From SIG710 sp045604985 (GTDB taxonomy: Bacteria; Bacillota; Clostridia; Oscillospirales; CAG-272): 33,932 nt of DNA. The DNA is taken from the NCBI GenBank assembly GCA_045604985.1, contig JAZUPD010000065.1:1-33932 (forward strand), in the 5' to 3' direction. The notes under the pieces are model-generated. The model was not told the origin of the DNA and ran no database searches. It worked only from the letters and a program-made list of their open reading frames with translations. The first letter of the stretch is position 1. Every line of letters begins with the position of its first letter. Shown here in pieces: positions 1-7,635 of this stretch. The position numbers and the translations under genes are program-made.

Positions 1-78
1 CAAGTGGTGTTATAATTACATTATATATGATTTTATGTCATATTACAAGAGGATTTTTTAAAAAGGAGTAAAATCCAA

Positions 79-789
79 ATGGAACAGATTTATGCAATAC
101 CGGTAAACGAGGCTTTCAGAGAATGTAGAGGAAAGATAGAAATCGGCTGCCCCTTTTGCTCTATTCACAGAAAGCTGGAGGAAAATGAACTTGATCTCAT
201 TCTCGGAGCTTCAATGATGGAGCCTGATACAAGAATAAAAACCAACAAAGAGGGCTTCTGCCGCAAGCATTATGACATGATGTTCGTACGCAAAAATCGC
301 CTTGGAATGGCACTGACCCTTGAAAGCCACCTTGATGAGCTTCGTGAAGAAATAAAGGACACTCTTGCCGTCAAGATCGCAGGCAAAAAGGGCGAACGGG
401 CAGTAAAAAGAATAAAGGCTCTTGAGAACACCTGCTATGTCTGCAAACGCATCGAATATCATTTCGAGCATATGATAGAGACCTCGGTGCTTCTATGGGA
501 GAGCCAGGAGGATTTTCCCGCACTCATAAAGGAACAACCCTATTACTGTTTGCCCCATTACCGCAGAATGGTGGAATACGCCGCTAATCGCCTGAGCAAA
601 AAGAAATATGCGGAATTTGAGGAGCATTGCTCTGCTCCTCAATACAAATATTTCGACAAGCTTCGGGAGGATGTTAGCTGGTTCTGCAAAAAATACGATT
701 ACAGATATGACGAGGAGCCTTGGTATGATTCCAAGGACGCCGTTGAACGTGCCATAAAATTCCTGCGCTCGGATCTGCACAATGATTAA
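79..789 (+). CDS. DUF6062 family Cys/His-rich protein
   Basis: A 236-residue soluble protein that I recognise as DUF6062-like; its function is unknown. It shows two similar halves of cysteine/histidine pairs: C24-x2-C27 followed by C61-x2-H64 (GFCRKH), then C119-x2-C122 (CYVCK) followed by C157-x2-H160 (CLPH). This spacing suggests two structural metal sites, probably zinc, although that is inferred and not shown. No signal peptide or membrane segment is visible, so it should be cytoplasmic. The ATG has a GGAG site 10 nt upstream. The stop overlaps the ribosome binding site of the next gene, mnmM, 11 nt away, so the two are probably co-transcribed. No clear promoter can be called in the 78 nt before it. 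Confidence 0.8.
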   Translation: MEQIYAIPVNEAFRECRGKIEIGCPFCSIHRKLEENELDLILGASMMEPDTRIKTNKEGFCRKHYDMMFVRKNRLGMALTLESHLDELREEIKDTLAVKIAGKKGERAVKRIKALENTCYVCKRIEYHFEHMIETSVLLWESQEDFPALIKEQPYYCLPHYRRMVEYAANRLSKKKYAEFEEHCSAPQYKYFDKLREDVSWFCKKYDYRYDEEPWYDSKDAVERAIKFLRSDLHND

Positions 790-800
790 GGAGAAAAAAT

Positions 801-1352
801 ATGCTTGATCTTCTTGAACTACATAAAAGATTCATTCTTGACCATCTGCACGAAGGCGATACCGCCGTGGATTTCACCATGGGGAACGGATATGACACCG
901 CCTTCCTCTCAAAAACCGTCGGAGAGAACGGCAAGGTCTATTCCTTTGATATTCAGCAGCCGGCGTTGGACTCCACCGCAAAAAATCTTGAAGAAGCGGG
1001 CTGTCCCAAGAATTACACACTCATAAAAGACTCACACCACAAGGTACTGGACTATGTTAAAGAGCCGATAAAGGCAGGAATGTTCAATCTCGGTTATCTG
1101 CCCGGCGGCAATAAGAGCATAACCACCATGCGAGAGACTACCATGCCCGCAATCGAGGCGGCTATAAGCCTTCTCGACAAAGATGCAGTGCTTAACGTTG
1201 CAGTCTATCCCGGTCACGCAGAGGGCAACGCAGAAGGAAAGATGATAACAGAATATTTGGCGACTCTCGACCGCAGAAAGATCTGTTGTACTCAAATAAA
1301 AATACTCAATTCACCCACCTCACCATATTTCTTCGTTATAGAAACCAAATGA
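801..1352 (+). CDS. mnmM: tRNA wobble-uridine methyltransferase MnmM (YtqB-like)
   Basis: A 183-residue class I SAM-dependent methyltransferase of the PF06962 'rRNA methylase' family. The Bacillus member YtqB (MnmM) makes the final methylation of mnm5s2U at tRNA position 34. Motif I is AVDFTMGNGYDT (residues 22-33), the acidic ribose-binding residue is D50 in YSFD, and the family hallmark NLGYLPGG lies at 96-103. The length matches the family. AAGGAG lies about 8 nt before the ATG and overlaps the stop of the preceding DUF6062 gene. The assignment rests on the signature motif; substrate specificity is by family transfer. Confidence 0.88.
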   Translation: MLDLLELHKRFILDHLHEGDTAVDFTMGNGYDTAFLSKTVGENGKVYSFDIQQPALDSTAKNLEEAGCPKNYTLIKDSHHKVLDYVKEPIKAGMFNLGYLPGGNKSITTMRETTMPAIEAAISLLDKDAVLNVAVYPGHAEGNAEGKMITEYLATLDRRKICCTQIKILNSPTSPYFFVIETK

Positions 1353-1382
1353 TGAAAGGAAACGCAAAAGCGCACCGAACAG

Positions 1383-2915
1383 ATGAATAATTTTGAAGAA
1401 AACAACGAATTCGTTAAGAGAAAAATACCGCCCGACGGAAAGAACAGCACACCCCGAGGACCGCTCGGCGAGGTAAGGAGACCTATTACTCAAAGCCAAC
1501 CGCACCCCGTGTCAAGACATCCGAACGGTATTCCACATAGTCCTCAAAAAGCCACAGTCGGCACAGAAAGACCTCAAAGGGCGCAGACGGGAAGCATACC
1601 GAGACCTTCTCACCAAATGGAGAATAAGCCAAGAGTACCTCATTCGCCAATTATGAAGAAGGAAAAAAAGCAGCTTAACACAGGATATATCATAAAAAAT
1701 ATTTTTATCTTCTTAGTAATGCTCGCCGCACTTCTTTTGCTTGGATTTGCGCTTATTCTCTCGTCACTCTACGTCGCTCCCAAAAAGGATAGAACGGTAT
1801 ACAGTTATTATTACGGAGCAGGTGACAAAACACCCTTAGACGAAGTCAAGGTCAATCGAGTTGTTTATATAAACATGACAGAGCTTTCAGAGCTTTGCTC
1901 CTTTACCGTCAGCGGAACAAAGGCTTCTCTGCGCTTCACGGCAGATGAAGGCGAATATGCAGAATTTACCATTGGAAGCGTTTCGGCAAACGTGAATGGG
2001 GATATCATCAATATGGAAGGCGCAGCTTTAATAAGAAACAACGAGAGTGTTTGGGTGCCTCTCTCCTTTTGTGAATCCTTTATCCAAGGCATGACGTTCG
2101 AGAAAAACGAGGATGAGAAAAAATTCATGATACTTCGAAACAAGATACCCGAAAGTTCGGACGAAGCTCCCGAATACGAGCCCGTGACCTTTCGTATAAA
2201 AGGCTCGCAGACCATTGACAGCGTTGATGAAGATCCATATATAGGAGAAATGATAAATCTTGGCTTCAAAAACGATCTTTCGGAATACGAGCAGTATATG
2301 GCCCCACAGGACAGGGACGCTTATCTTATTCTCGTAAACAAGACTAATACCATCACCTCGGATTATGTTCCTGAAAATCTCGTTTCCATCGTCAACGTCA
2401 GAAATGACGGACGCAAGGAGCAGATGGTTGAATGTGCTGAAAAGGCACTGGAAGCTCTTTATATTGAAATGAAGAGCGCAGGATATACCGATGTTTCAGT
2501 AACGAGCGGCTACCGCTCATATAACAAGCAAGTCGCTCTGTTTTCTACCTATCTGCAAAATGAAATGAAAAAAGACCCCTCTCTTTCCGAGGCTGAAGCC
2601 AAGGAGATCGTTCTTACATACTCTGCATTTCCCGGCACAAGCGAGCATCACACGGGACTTTGCTGTGATATGCATAATCTTGGCTCTGCCGACAAGGCTT
2701 TTGCAAACAAGGAAGCATATACATGGCTCAAAGAAAACTGCCACAAATTCGGATTTATCATCAGATATCCCGAGGACAAAATTGATATAACGGGCTATGA
2801 TTTTGAACCTTGGCACTATCGTTTTGTTGGCAGATATCACGCAACGAGAATGTATCAGCTTGGAATGTGCCTTGAGGAATATGTGGAGCATCTTAAAAGA
2901 AGCTCTGAAAACTAA
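1383..2915 (+). CDS. Membrane-anchored D-alanyl-D-alanine carboxypeptidase, VanY/M15B family
   Basis: A 510-residue zinc peptidase expected to trim D-Ala from peptidoglycan stem peptides outside the cell. A basic, proline-rich cytoplasmic tail of about 95 residues precedes one membrane segment (about 105-130). Residues 155-240 resemble a copper-amine-oxidase-N-like beta domain (VYINMTELSEL ... VWVPLSF), often a wall-associated module. The C-terminal half is VanY: SGYRSY at 375-380, SEHHTG at 420-425 giving the Zn ligands H422 and D429, then EPWH with E475 and H478. An in-frame stop just upstream fixes the ATG, but the best Shine-Dalgarno-like AAAGGA is about 20 nt away, so initiation looks weak or coupled to mnmM. 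Without vancomycin-resistance neighbours, a housekeeping wall role is more likely. Confidence 0.87.
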   Translation: MNNFEENNEFVKRKIPPDGKNSTPRGPLGEVRRPITQSQPHPVSRHPNGIPHSPQKATVGTERPQRAQTGSIPRPSHQMENKPRVPHSPIMKKEKKQLNTGYIIKNIFIFLVMLAALLLLGFALILSSLYVAPKKDRTVYSYYYGAGDKTPLDEVKVNRVVYINMTELSELCSFTVSGTKASLRFTADEGEYAEFTIGSVSANVNGDIINMEGAALIRNNESVWVPLSFCESFIQGMTFEKNEDEKKFMILRNKIPESSDEAPEYEPVTFRIKGSQTIDSVDEDPYIGEMINLGFKNDLSEYEQYMAPQDRDAYLILVNKTNTITSDYVPENLVSIVNVRNDGRKEQMVECAEKALEALYIEMKSAGYTDVSVTSGYRSYNKQVALFSTYLQNEMKKDPSLSEAEAKEIVLTYSAFPGTSEHHTGLCCDMHNLGSADKAFANKEAYTWLKENCHKFGFIIRYPEDKIDITGYDFEPWHYRFVGRYHATRMYQLGMCLEEYVEHLKRSSEN

Positions 2916-2974
2916 ATAAAAACGGGTTTTGTCAAGCGGTCAACTACCTATCAGGTTTCAAAATTTATAAAATC

Positions 2975-3009
2975 AACAGAGCTGAGCAGAAAATTTGCTC
3001 AGCTCTGTT
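2975..3009. terminator. Hairpin between convergent genes
   Basis: A perfect 14-bp dyad (AACAGAGCTGAGCA / TGCTCAGCTCTGTT) with a 7-nt loop sits between the convergent vanY-like and AEC genes, 10 nt past the end of the latter. No long U-tract follows on either strand, so it is a probable but non-canonical bidirectional terminator. Confidence 0.6.
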
Positions 3010-3018
3010 CATATCATA

Positions 3019-3975
3019 TCAAAATAATGTTATAAACCAATTTGCAGCCTTCATCACAACGGGCAAAGTCAGGATTGAAAAGAGAGACGTCACTCCCACC
3101 GTCTGCGCCGCATATCCCGGAGCGATATCATAAATCTCGGCAAACATGGTGATATTTGTGGCACTTGGCAGTGCCGCTGCGGCTGTTGCAAAAATAACCA
3201 TATAATCTGGCAAGCCGATAAGCTTTGCAACGATACAAACAACGAACGGCATAATGATCAGCCTTATAAGACTGATATAATAAATTCTCATATCACCAAA
3301 GATCTGCTTCGTGGTTCTCGTTGCAATAAGCGCACCCACGATAAGGACCGAAATTGGTGTGCAAAGATTATTAAGATATCCTGTGTATGACACAATAAAT
3401 GCGGGAATGTGTATCCATCTCATAAGAAGATAAAGCCCGATACCGATAAAACAAGGCACAGTTCCAAAATTGAAAAGTATCTTCTTAGCATTCATCTTGA
3501 TATCGTTTCTGCCCCTGGCGAGAATGACCATTCCCACAGTCCAAACGAAAAGGTTAAAGCCGATAATATAAAACGATCCCCAGAACTCACCTATATCACC
3601 GAAAATAGATCTGAAAATGGGAAAGCCTATAAATCCGACGTTGGCAAATATAAGAGAAAACTCTGCAATTTTATGCTCATCAAAATCCCTCACCGTTTTT
3701 GAAGCAAAAAACGACATGACGCATAGGAGTATATGAACCCCTATTCCAAGTGCAAGCATAGCAAAGCCGACCTTTGTATTCTCGGCGGAATATTCTATCC
3801 TTATCAAAGAATATACTATCATCATCGGCTGAGCGATATATACTATCAGCTTTGAAAGTCTTTTTGAGGCAACGTCATCTATTATCCCCAGCTTTCTTGC
3901 GCCAAAGCCGGTTAAGAGGAGCAGAAAAAGAACCACCATTATTTGAATAAGCGAAGAAAATGATTGGGAATCCAT
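3019..3975 (-). CDS. AEC (auxin efflux carrier) family transporter
   Basis: A 318-residue integral membrane protein with about ten hydrophobic segments spread over its whole length, matching the AEC family (PF03547). Bacterial members move small organic acids such as malate or malonate; the substrate here cannot be read from the sequence. Family-like features are the N-terminal helix followed by LGIIDDVASKRLSKLIVYIA, and conserved prolines and glycines in the internal helices (FANVGFIGFPI, AAALPSATNITMFAEIY). The start ATG has only a purine-rich AAAGAAG upstream. The gene follows the uracil-DNA glycosylase by 17 nt on the same strand, so they probably share that gene's promoter. Confidence 0.85.
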   Translation of the reverse strand: MDSQSFSSLIQIMVVLFLLLLTGFGARKLGIIDDVASKRLSKLIVYIAQPMMIVYSLIRIEYSAENTKVGFAMLALGIGVHILLCVMSFFASKTVRDFDEHKIAEFSLIFANVGFIGFPIFRSIFGDIGEFWGSFYIIGFNLFVWTVGMVILARGRNDIKMNAKKILFNFGTVPCFIGIGLYLLMRWIHIPAFIVSYTGYLNNLCTPISVLIVGALIATRTTKQIFGDMRIYYISLIRLIIMPFVVCIVAKLIGLPDYMVIFATAAAALPSATNITMFAEIYDIAPGYAAQTVGVTSLFSILTLPVVMKAANWFITLF

Positions 3976-3992
3976 TATAAAAACTTCTTTCT

Positions 3993-4556
3993 TTAGTTAT
4001 TTAGAGAAAGCTCGTCAAGCTTTGCCTTTATATTTTGCATATCAAGGAGCATATCCTCTTTTTTGCGCGGATCACGGAGAAGTGCTGCGGGATGATATAC
4101 CGCAGTCATCAGATAATTGCCTTTTTTAAACCACATTCCGTGTTCCTTTGTTATCTTGAAATCGGGCTTTATCAGCTTCATTGCGGAGATCCTGCCAAGG
4201 CAGATTATTATTTTGGGCTGCATTATCCTAACTTGCTCACGAAGAAACGGCAAGCATGCCTCCTCCTCCTCGGGCAAAGGATCACGGTTTTTGGGAGGAC
4301 GGCACTTGAGAATATTGGCAATATAAACTCTTTCTCTGTCGATATCCACGGCATAAAGGAATTTATCAAGCAGCTTTCCCGCAGCTCCCACAAAAGGAAT
4401 TCCGCTTAGATCCTCCTTTTCGCCAGGTGCTTCGCCTACGAAAAGAACGTCCGCATTCTCATTTCCGGTTCCGAAAACGCAATTCGTTTTCGTTTTATAA
4501 AGGGAGCAGGCAGTGCAGCACTCACATTTTGCTCTGAGTTCATCAAAATTCCCCAC
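3993..4556 (-). CDS. Family 4 uracil-DNA glycosylase (Fe-S type)
   Basis: Excises uracil from DNA to start base-excision repair. I start it at the GTG at 4556 because GGAGG lies 7 nt upstream; an ATG 48 nt further upstream has no such site. This gives 187 residues. Cysteines then fall at 14, 17, 85 and 101, the four iron-sulfur ligands expected of thermostable family-4 enzymes and at almost the family numbering, which supports the GTG. The active-site motif GEAPGEKED and the distal HPAALLR motif are present. The length is typical. The gene has a clear promoter at 4595-4623 and is followed by the AEC transporter. Confidence 0.92.
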   Translation of the reverse strand: MGNFDELRAKCECCTACSLYKTKTNCVFGTGNENADVLFVGEAPGEKEDLSGIPFVGAAGKLLDKFLYAVDIDRERVYIANILKCRPPKNRDPLPEEEEACLPFLREQVRIMQPKIIICLGRISAMKLIKPDFKITKEHGMWFKKGNYLMTAVYHPAALLRDPRKKEDMLLDMQNIKAKLDELSLNN

Positions 4557-4594
4557 AAAACCACCTCCGAAAATATTTTGCACTATACCACAAT

Positions 4595-4623
4595 ATGATA
4601 CCACATTTTTCTCCCTATTGCAA
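4595..4623 (-). promoter_or_regulatory. Sigma-A type promoter of the uracil-DNA glycosylase gene
   Basis: On the minus strand TTGCAA (4618-4623), a 17-nt spacer and TATCAT (4595-4600) precede the GTG start by about 40 nt. The -35 box lies 13 nt from the palindrome at 4637-4654. Confidence 0.6.
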
Positions 4624-4636
4624 TAGAAATGGTGAA

Positions 4637-4654
4637 TTTTTTCACGTGAAAAAA
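4637..4654. promoter_or_regulatory. 18-bp perfect palindrome between divergent promoters (candidate operator)
   Basis: TTTTTTCACGTGAAAAAA is a perfect 18-bp palindrome with a CACGTG core. It lies between the -35 boxes of two divergent promoters, that of the uracil-DNA glycosylase (minus) and that of the small-gene cluster (plus). The position suggests an operator for both; the cognate regulator is unknown. It could instead be a small bidirectional terminator. Confidence 0.5.
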
Positions 4655-4667
4655 GAATAATCTTTCT

Positions 4668-4697
4668 TTGTCAAAGAGATTTTTGCCATCATATACT
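4668..4697 (+). promoter_or_regulatory. Promoter of the three-gene cluster
   Basis: TTGTCA (4668-4673), an 18-nt spacer and TATACT (4692-4697) lie 33 nt before the first start codon. It is a plausible sigma-A promoter with one extra spacer base. Confidence 0.5.
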
Positions 4698-4729
4698 GTA
4701 AACAAACGCTTATATGGAGGTTTTTTCAG

Positions 4730-4954
4730 ATGAAGCTTGATAAAAAAGCTCTTGACCGTCTTCTTTCGATGAATGACGCTCAACTTGCACGCATGATAGA
4801 GAAGGCAGCATCAGAATCCGGACTTGATCTTAGCACCTTCGGAATCACAGAGGGTGATATCAGCTCGATCAGAAAGGCACTTTCGGGAGCAACCGAGGAG
4901 GATCTGAGGAGAGCAAGCGAAGCACTGGAGCAATATAAAAGGAGGGGAAAATGA
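4730..4954 (+). CDS. Small unrecognised protein, first gene of a three-gene cluster
   Basis: A 74-residue hydrophilic, probably all-helical protein with no signal peptide or membrane segment. I do not recognise a named family. It begins MKLDKKALDRLLSMND, has a central DLSTFGITEGDISSI stretch and ends in a basic helix (RRASEALEQYKRRGK). A strong GGAGG lies 8-9 nt before the ATG, and a promoter is visible upstream, so it should be expressed. Its stop overlaps the next start in ATGA, indicating translational coupling and probably matched stoichiometry with the second protein. It may act with that protein, but this is only inferred from gene order. Confidence 0.75.
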   Translation: MKLDKKALDRLLSMNDAQLARMIEKAASESGLDLSTFGITEGDISSIRKALSGATEEDLRRASEALEQYKRRGK

Positions 4955-5340
4955 GCGATATTTCTCTGCCCTCGCCCGAGGCTCTTTCGGGTATGATAAA
5001 TACCCTTCGTGAAAATCCTGCGCTCCTTCAAAGCATTGCAACATCTCTCGGTATCGAAAAAAGCGAAGAAAGAGAAAAAGAAAAAGAAGAAGAAAATGAG
5101 GCCCCGCAGCAAACGACGGAGGCAGCTTCTTCCGAAATATCCGTGCCGCCGGAGATAATGAAGGCACTCCCCGCCATTCTTACTCTTATGAACGGCAACG
5201 GTAAGGCCAAAAGCAAAAGCGAGACTAACCGAGAAGCTCTTTTATATGCTCTGAAGCCGTATCTCAGCAAAAGCAGAGCAGACGCCATTGAAAAGATAAT
5301 AAGGATATCCCGACTCGGAGATATTCTTTCGGGGCTTTAA
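4951..5340 (+). CDS. Unrecognised helical protein with acidic/charged linker, second gene of the cluster
   Basis: A 129-residue soluble protein of no named family that I recognise. Three parts can be seen: an N-terminal helical segment (SPEALSGMINTLRENPALLQ, 8-27), a strongly charged Lys/Glu linker (about 36-62), and a C-terminal helical domain (about 67-129) with PPEIMKALPAILTLM and LLYALKPYLSKSRADAIEKI. The start overlaps the previous stop by 4 nt. The third gene starts 20 nt after its stop with its own AGGAGG. The architecture suggests an adaptor with two interaction modules, but I do not assign a function. Confidence 0.75.
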   Translation: MSDISLPSPEALSGMINTLRENPALLQSIATSLGIEKSEEREKEKEEENEAPQQTTEAASSEISVPPEIMKALPAILTLMNGNGKAKSKSETNREALLYALKPYLSKSRADAIEKIIRISRLGDILSGL

Positions 5341-5360
5341 AGCCGCAAAAAGGAGGCAAA

Positions 5361-5720
5361 ATGTACAGCAGAGGAACATACGAAAGAGGCTTGCGCATCC
5401 CACAAAGATACGGCGGAACAGCCTTCAGAAAGGAAGATACGACAGAAAGAGACGCTGTTGGAAGACCATCAGCACTCCCCGAGATAAAGCCCACACGTGA
5501 GGAACTTACGCCCGCGGTAAAAAAAGAGATAAAAAAGGAACCTCCCCCCGCACCAATAGAGTACGAGAGGGAGGATAATAATATCTCGATACAAAATCTC
5601 ACAAAAAATTACAGCGATGAAATAATAATCGGTGCAATTATTTTGTCACTCATTGGCGGAAAAAAAGGCGGAGAAGAAGACGTTACGCTCCTTTTGCTCC
5701 TCCTTCTGCTCATCCTTTAA
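5361..5720 (+). CDS. Small C-terminal membrane-hairpin protein, third gene of the cluster
   Basis: A 119-residue protein of unknown function. Residues 1-85 are hydrophilic, rich in Arg, Lys, Glu and Pro (including PPPAPIE). The C terminus has two very short hydrophobic runs, about 88-99 (IIIGAIILSLIG) and 108-119 (VTLLLLLLLLIL), separated by the charged turn KKGGEED. This could form a tight membrane hairpin or a peripheral anchor and would place the cluster at the membrane. AGGAGG lies 6-7 nt before the ATG. The last 75 nt overlap the 3' end of the convergent gene on the other strand, and the leucine run lies wholly in that overlap. Confidence 0.7.
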   Translation: MYSRGTYERGLRIPQRYGGTAFRKEDTTERDAVGRPSALPEIKPTREELTPAVKKEIKKEPPPAPIEYEREDNNISIQNLTKNYSDEIIIGAIILSLIGGKKGGEEDVTLLLLLLLLIL

Positions 5721-6587
5721 ATATCCCGTCCTTGCTTTAAGTCCGAGCAAATTATTTTCTATACGGCAAGGAATAATCCCGCTTTTAAAAATTCCATCGC
5801 TGTAAAAATACATCGGAAGATTATTTTCAGCACATATTCCGTCGAGCATCGCTACGGCAGATGAAAACTTCTTCTCAAAATCAGAAAACAAGTCTTCATC
5901 CATAATTGCTGAAAATTTTAACGAAGCACGAAGATAATCATTTTCCATATAAAATTTTATTTCCATGCTTCTTTTGGGTGAAGCAAAGGATGCGGCACTC
6001 ATCATTATCAAAAGATAAAGCCCAAGAATTGCAGAATCAAAGTTCTCAGGTATGGAGTATGCAGGCTCAAAATCAACACTTGCTTTGCAAAACGTCATTT
6101 TGGAGATAGCTTTTACCATGCCCTCCAGATATTTATAAAAATCCTCGCCATAGGAATAAGAACACGTTGCACTTTTCAGCAAATAAAGTATATTTCCGAC
6201 GCTCTCATATGTTTTTTCATTCTTTTTTCCGAGTTTTTGTTTGACAACATGGCTCTTTGCAACATCGCTATAAGAAAAAGAGCAGATAGCCGCCACAATA
6301 TCGTAGTCTATATCACTGACAACGGCCACAAGTGTCCTTCCGCTCGAAAAAAGAAATGGCGAAACAAAGACCGCTCTACCCTTTTTGCGTTCTTTAAGAA
6401 GGAGCAAATTTCCGAGCCTGTATCCTCTTACCCTTTCGAAGAGGAAAGAAAGCTCCTCCGAAGAAAAATTCTCCGGTGCAAAGAAGCACTCTCCCTGTTC
6501 AAAAATCTCGGGGTCAGATAAAATCACATATCCCGCATCGTCTGTGATAATAAATGGGTATCTTATAACATTTTGATGATCATACAT
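5646..6587 (-). CDS. Unrecognised 313-residue protein, possibly a degenerate PAS/kinase-like regulator
   Basis: No family is firmly recognised. The N terminus (YPFIITDDAGYVILSD, 10-25) reads like the start of a PAS-type sensor fold. The middle has a long helical stretch. The segment LLIMMSAASFASPKRSMEI followed by alternating strands resembles the N-box region of a histidine kinase ATPase, but the expected Asn and glycine-rich G boxes are absent. There is no membrane segment, so a cytoplasmic role is likely. GAGGAG lies 5 nt before the ATG. A strong hairpin (6605-6641) separates it from the upstream gene, so it may be transcribed only by read-through. Its 3' end overlaps the convergent small gene by 75 nt. 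Confidence 0.65.
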   Translation of the reverse strand: MYDHQNVIRYPFIITDDAGYVILSDPEIFEQGECFFAPENFSSEELSFLFERVRGYRLGNLLLLKERKKGRAVFVSPFLFSSGRTLVAVVSDIDYDIVAAICSFSYSDVAKSHVVKQKLGKKNEKTYESVGNILYLLKSATCSYSYGEDFYKYLEGMVKAISKMTFCKASVDFEPAYSIPENFDSAILGLYLLIMMSAASFASPKRSMEIKFYMENDYLRASLKFSAIMDEDLFSDFEKKFSSAVAMLDGICAENNLPMYFYSDGIFKSGIIPCRIENNLLGLKARTGYLKDEQKEEQKERNVFFSAFFSANE

Positions 6588-6604
6588 AGCGTCTCCTCAA
6601 AAAT

Positions 6605-6641
6605 GGACTGAGTCAAAGACTTTTTAAATTTGACTCAGTCC
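6605..6641. terminator. Hairpin terminator or attenuator between two minus-strand genes
   Basis: A perfect 13-bp stem (GGACTGAGTCAAA / TTTGACTCAGTCC) with an 11-nt loop has T-rich tails on both sides (ATTTTT on minus, CTGTTTTT on plus). It follows the putative glycosidase gene and precedes the ribosome binding site of the next minus-strand gene, so it could attenuate that gene. It is closely related in sequence to the terminator after hprK. Confidence 0.8.
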
Positions 6642-6646
6642 TGTTT

Positions 6647-7618
6647 TTATTCATTGACCTTAAAAATTTCATTCCTTATCACACTCTGATAGGAATAAAG
6701 CTCCGAATCTGCAAGTGCCGCCTTGATTTCGCCAATATCTTCATTTTCGGAATCCAGCACTATCCTTAGCGAATATCTTGAAAGATACATCTGCATACTG
6801 TCGACACGCTCCCTTACAGCATCCGCAAGGGTCTGTTCTTCCGATGCAGCAATATCGCTGAAATCAACGCAGAGAAATTCAAAGTGCTTAGAGATAGTAC
6901 GGCAAAGCTCGTTTGCACCCGAAGTGGCAAAAAAGGAAGAAGGAATAATAAGACCTATTGGTGTTTTCTCCTTCGCCCCTTTATGATAATCGGCAGAAAA
7001 GTCGCAAAGCATTTGAATTTTCTCTGCATTCAGCTCTGAAAAACCGCAAAGAAGCAGCTCGTCCGCTCCCGCCTCTGCAAGTTCATAAAGTATAGCCTGC
7101 TCAAAAGCATGAAGGGCTGACGTATATACATCCTCTGCTTTATGCTCCTTCATTACGATAATAGCGCTGACATAGCTATCTCCAAAGGCTGAAATTATGT
7201 CGTTTGCCAATGGAAGTGAGGTTTGTTCCTGTCCGCCAATTGCCTGCGCCACGGGAGAGGAATATTTAAGCTCACCATCATGTCCTCTCAGCAAAAGAGA
7301 TACAGCAGATGCATCCCCCGAAAAATCAGGAGCATTAACTGCATCAAAATGTTCAATATCAATGGAGACAGGTATTTTCGTATCAAAAAGAAAGCTCTTT
7401 TCCGCTTCTGAAGGCTGCAAATCAGCCTCTATCTCTATATCATCTCTCATTTCAAGAGAAATCTCTGCCTTTATTTTAAGATACTTTCCGAGAAAAACAG
7501 AGCCTATTACTATCACGATAATAAAAATTATTATCAGCACCGTCAAAAGCACAGATCTGTTTTTTTCTGTTCTCCTTCTTCCGTTATAACGGTGGCTTCT
7601 TCTGTGTTTTGGTTTCAT
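6647..7618 (-). CDS. Membrane-anchored putative glycoside-hydrolase-like (DUF4015-type) barrel protein
   Basis: A 323-residue protein with a very basic cytoplasmic tail (1-22), one membrane helix (about 23-44) and an extracellular domain. The pattern LLLRGHDGELKYSSPVAQAIG, then SAIIVMKEH, ELAEAGADELLLCGF, IGLIIPSSFF and FEFLCVDFSDI looks like successive strands of a TIM barrel. It resembles the DUF4015 group of putative glycoside hydrolases in 'K/R-D-x-G-x-L-x-Y-x-S' style, but is divergent, and I see no certain catalytic pair. The start has GGAG about 7 nt upstream and follows the PrsA-like gene by 17 nt, so the foldase may assist this secreted domain. The family assignment is tentative. Confidence 0.6.
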   Translation of the reverse strand: MKPKHRRSHRYNGRRRTEKNRSVLLTVLIIIFIIVIVIGSVFLGKYLKIKAEISLEMRDDIEIEADLQPSEAEKSFLFDTKIPVSIDIEHFDAVNAPDFSGDASAVSLLLRGHDGELKYSSPVAQAIGGQEQTSLPLANDIISAFGDSYVSAIIVMKEHKAEDVYTSALHAFEQAILYELAEAGADELLLCGFSELNAEKIQMLCDFSADYHKGAKEKTPIGLIIPSSFFATSGANELCRTISKHFEFLCVDFSDIAASEEQTLADAVRERVDSMQMYLSRYSLRIVLDSENEDIGEIKAALADSELYSYQSVIRNEIFKVNE

Positions 7619-7635
7619 TTTTATCTCCGTTAAGA

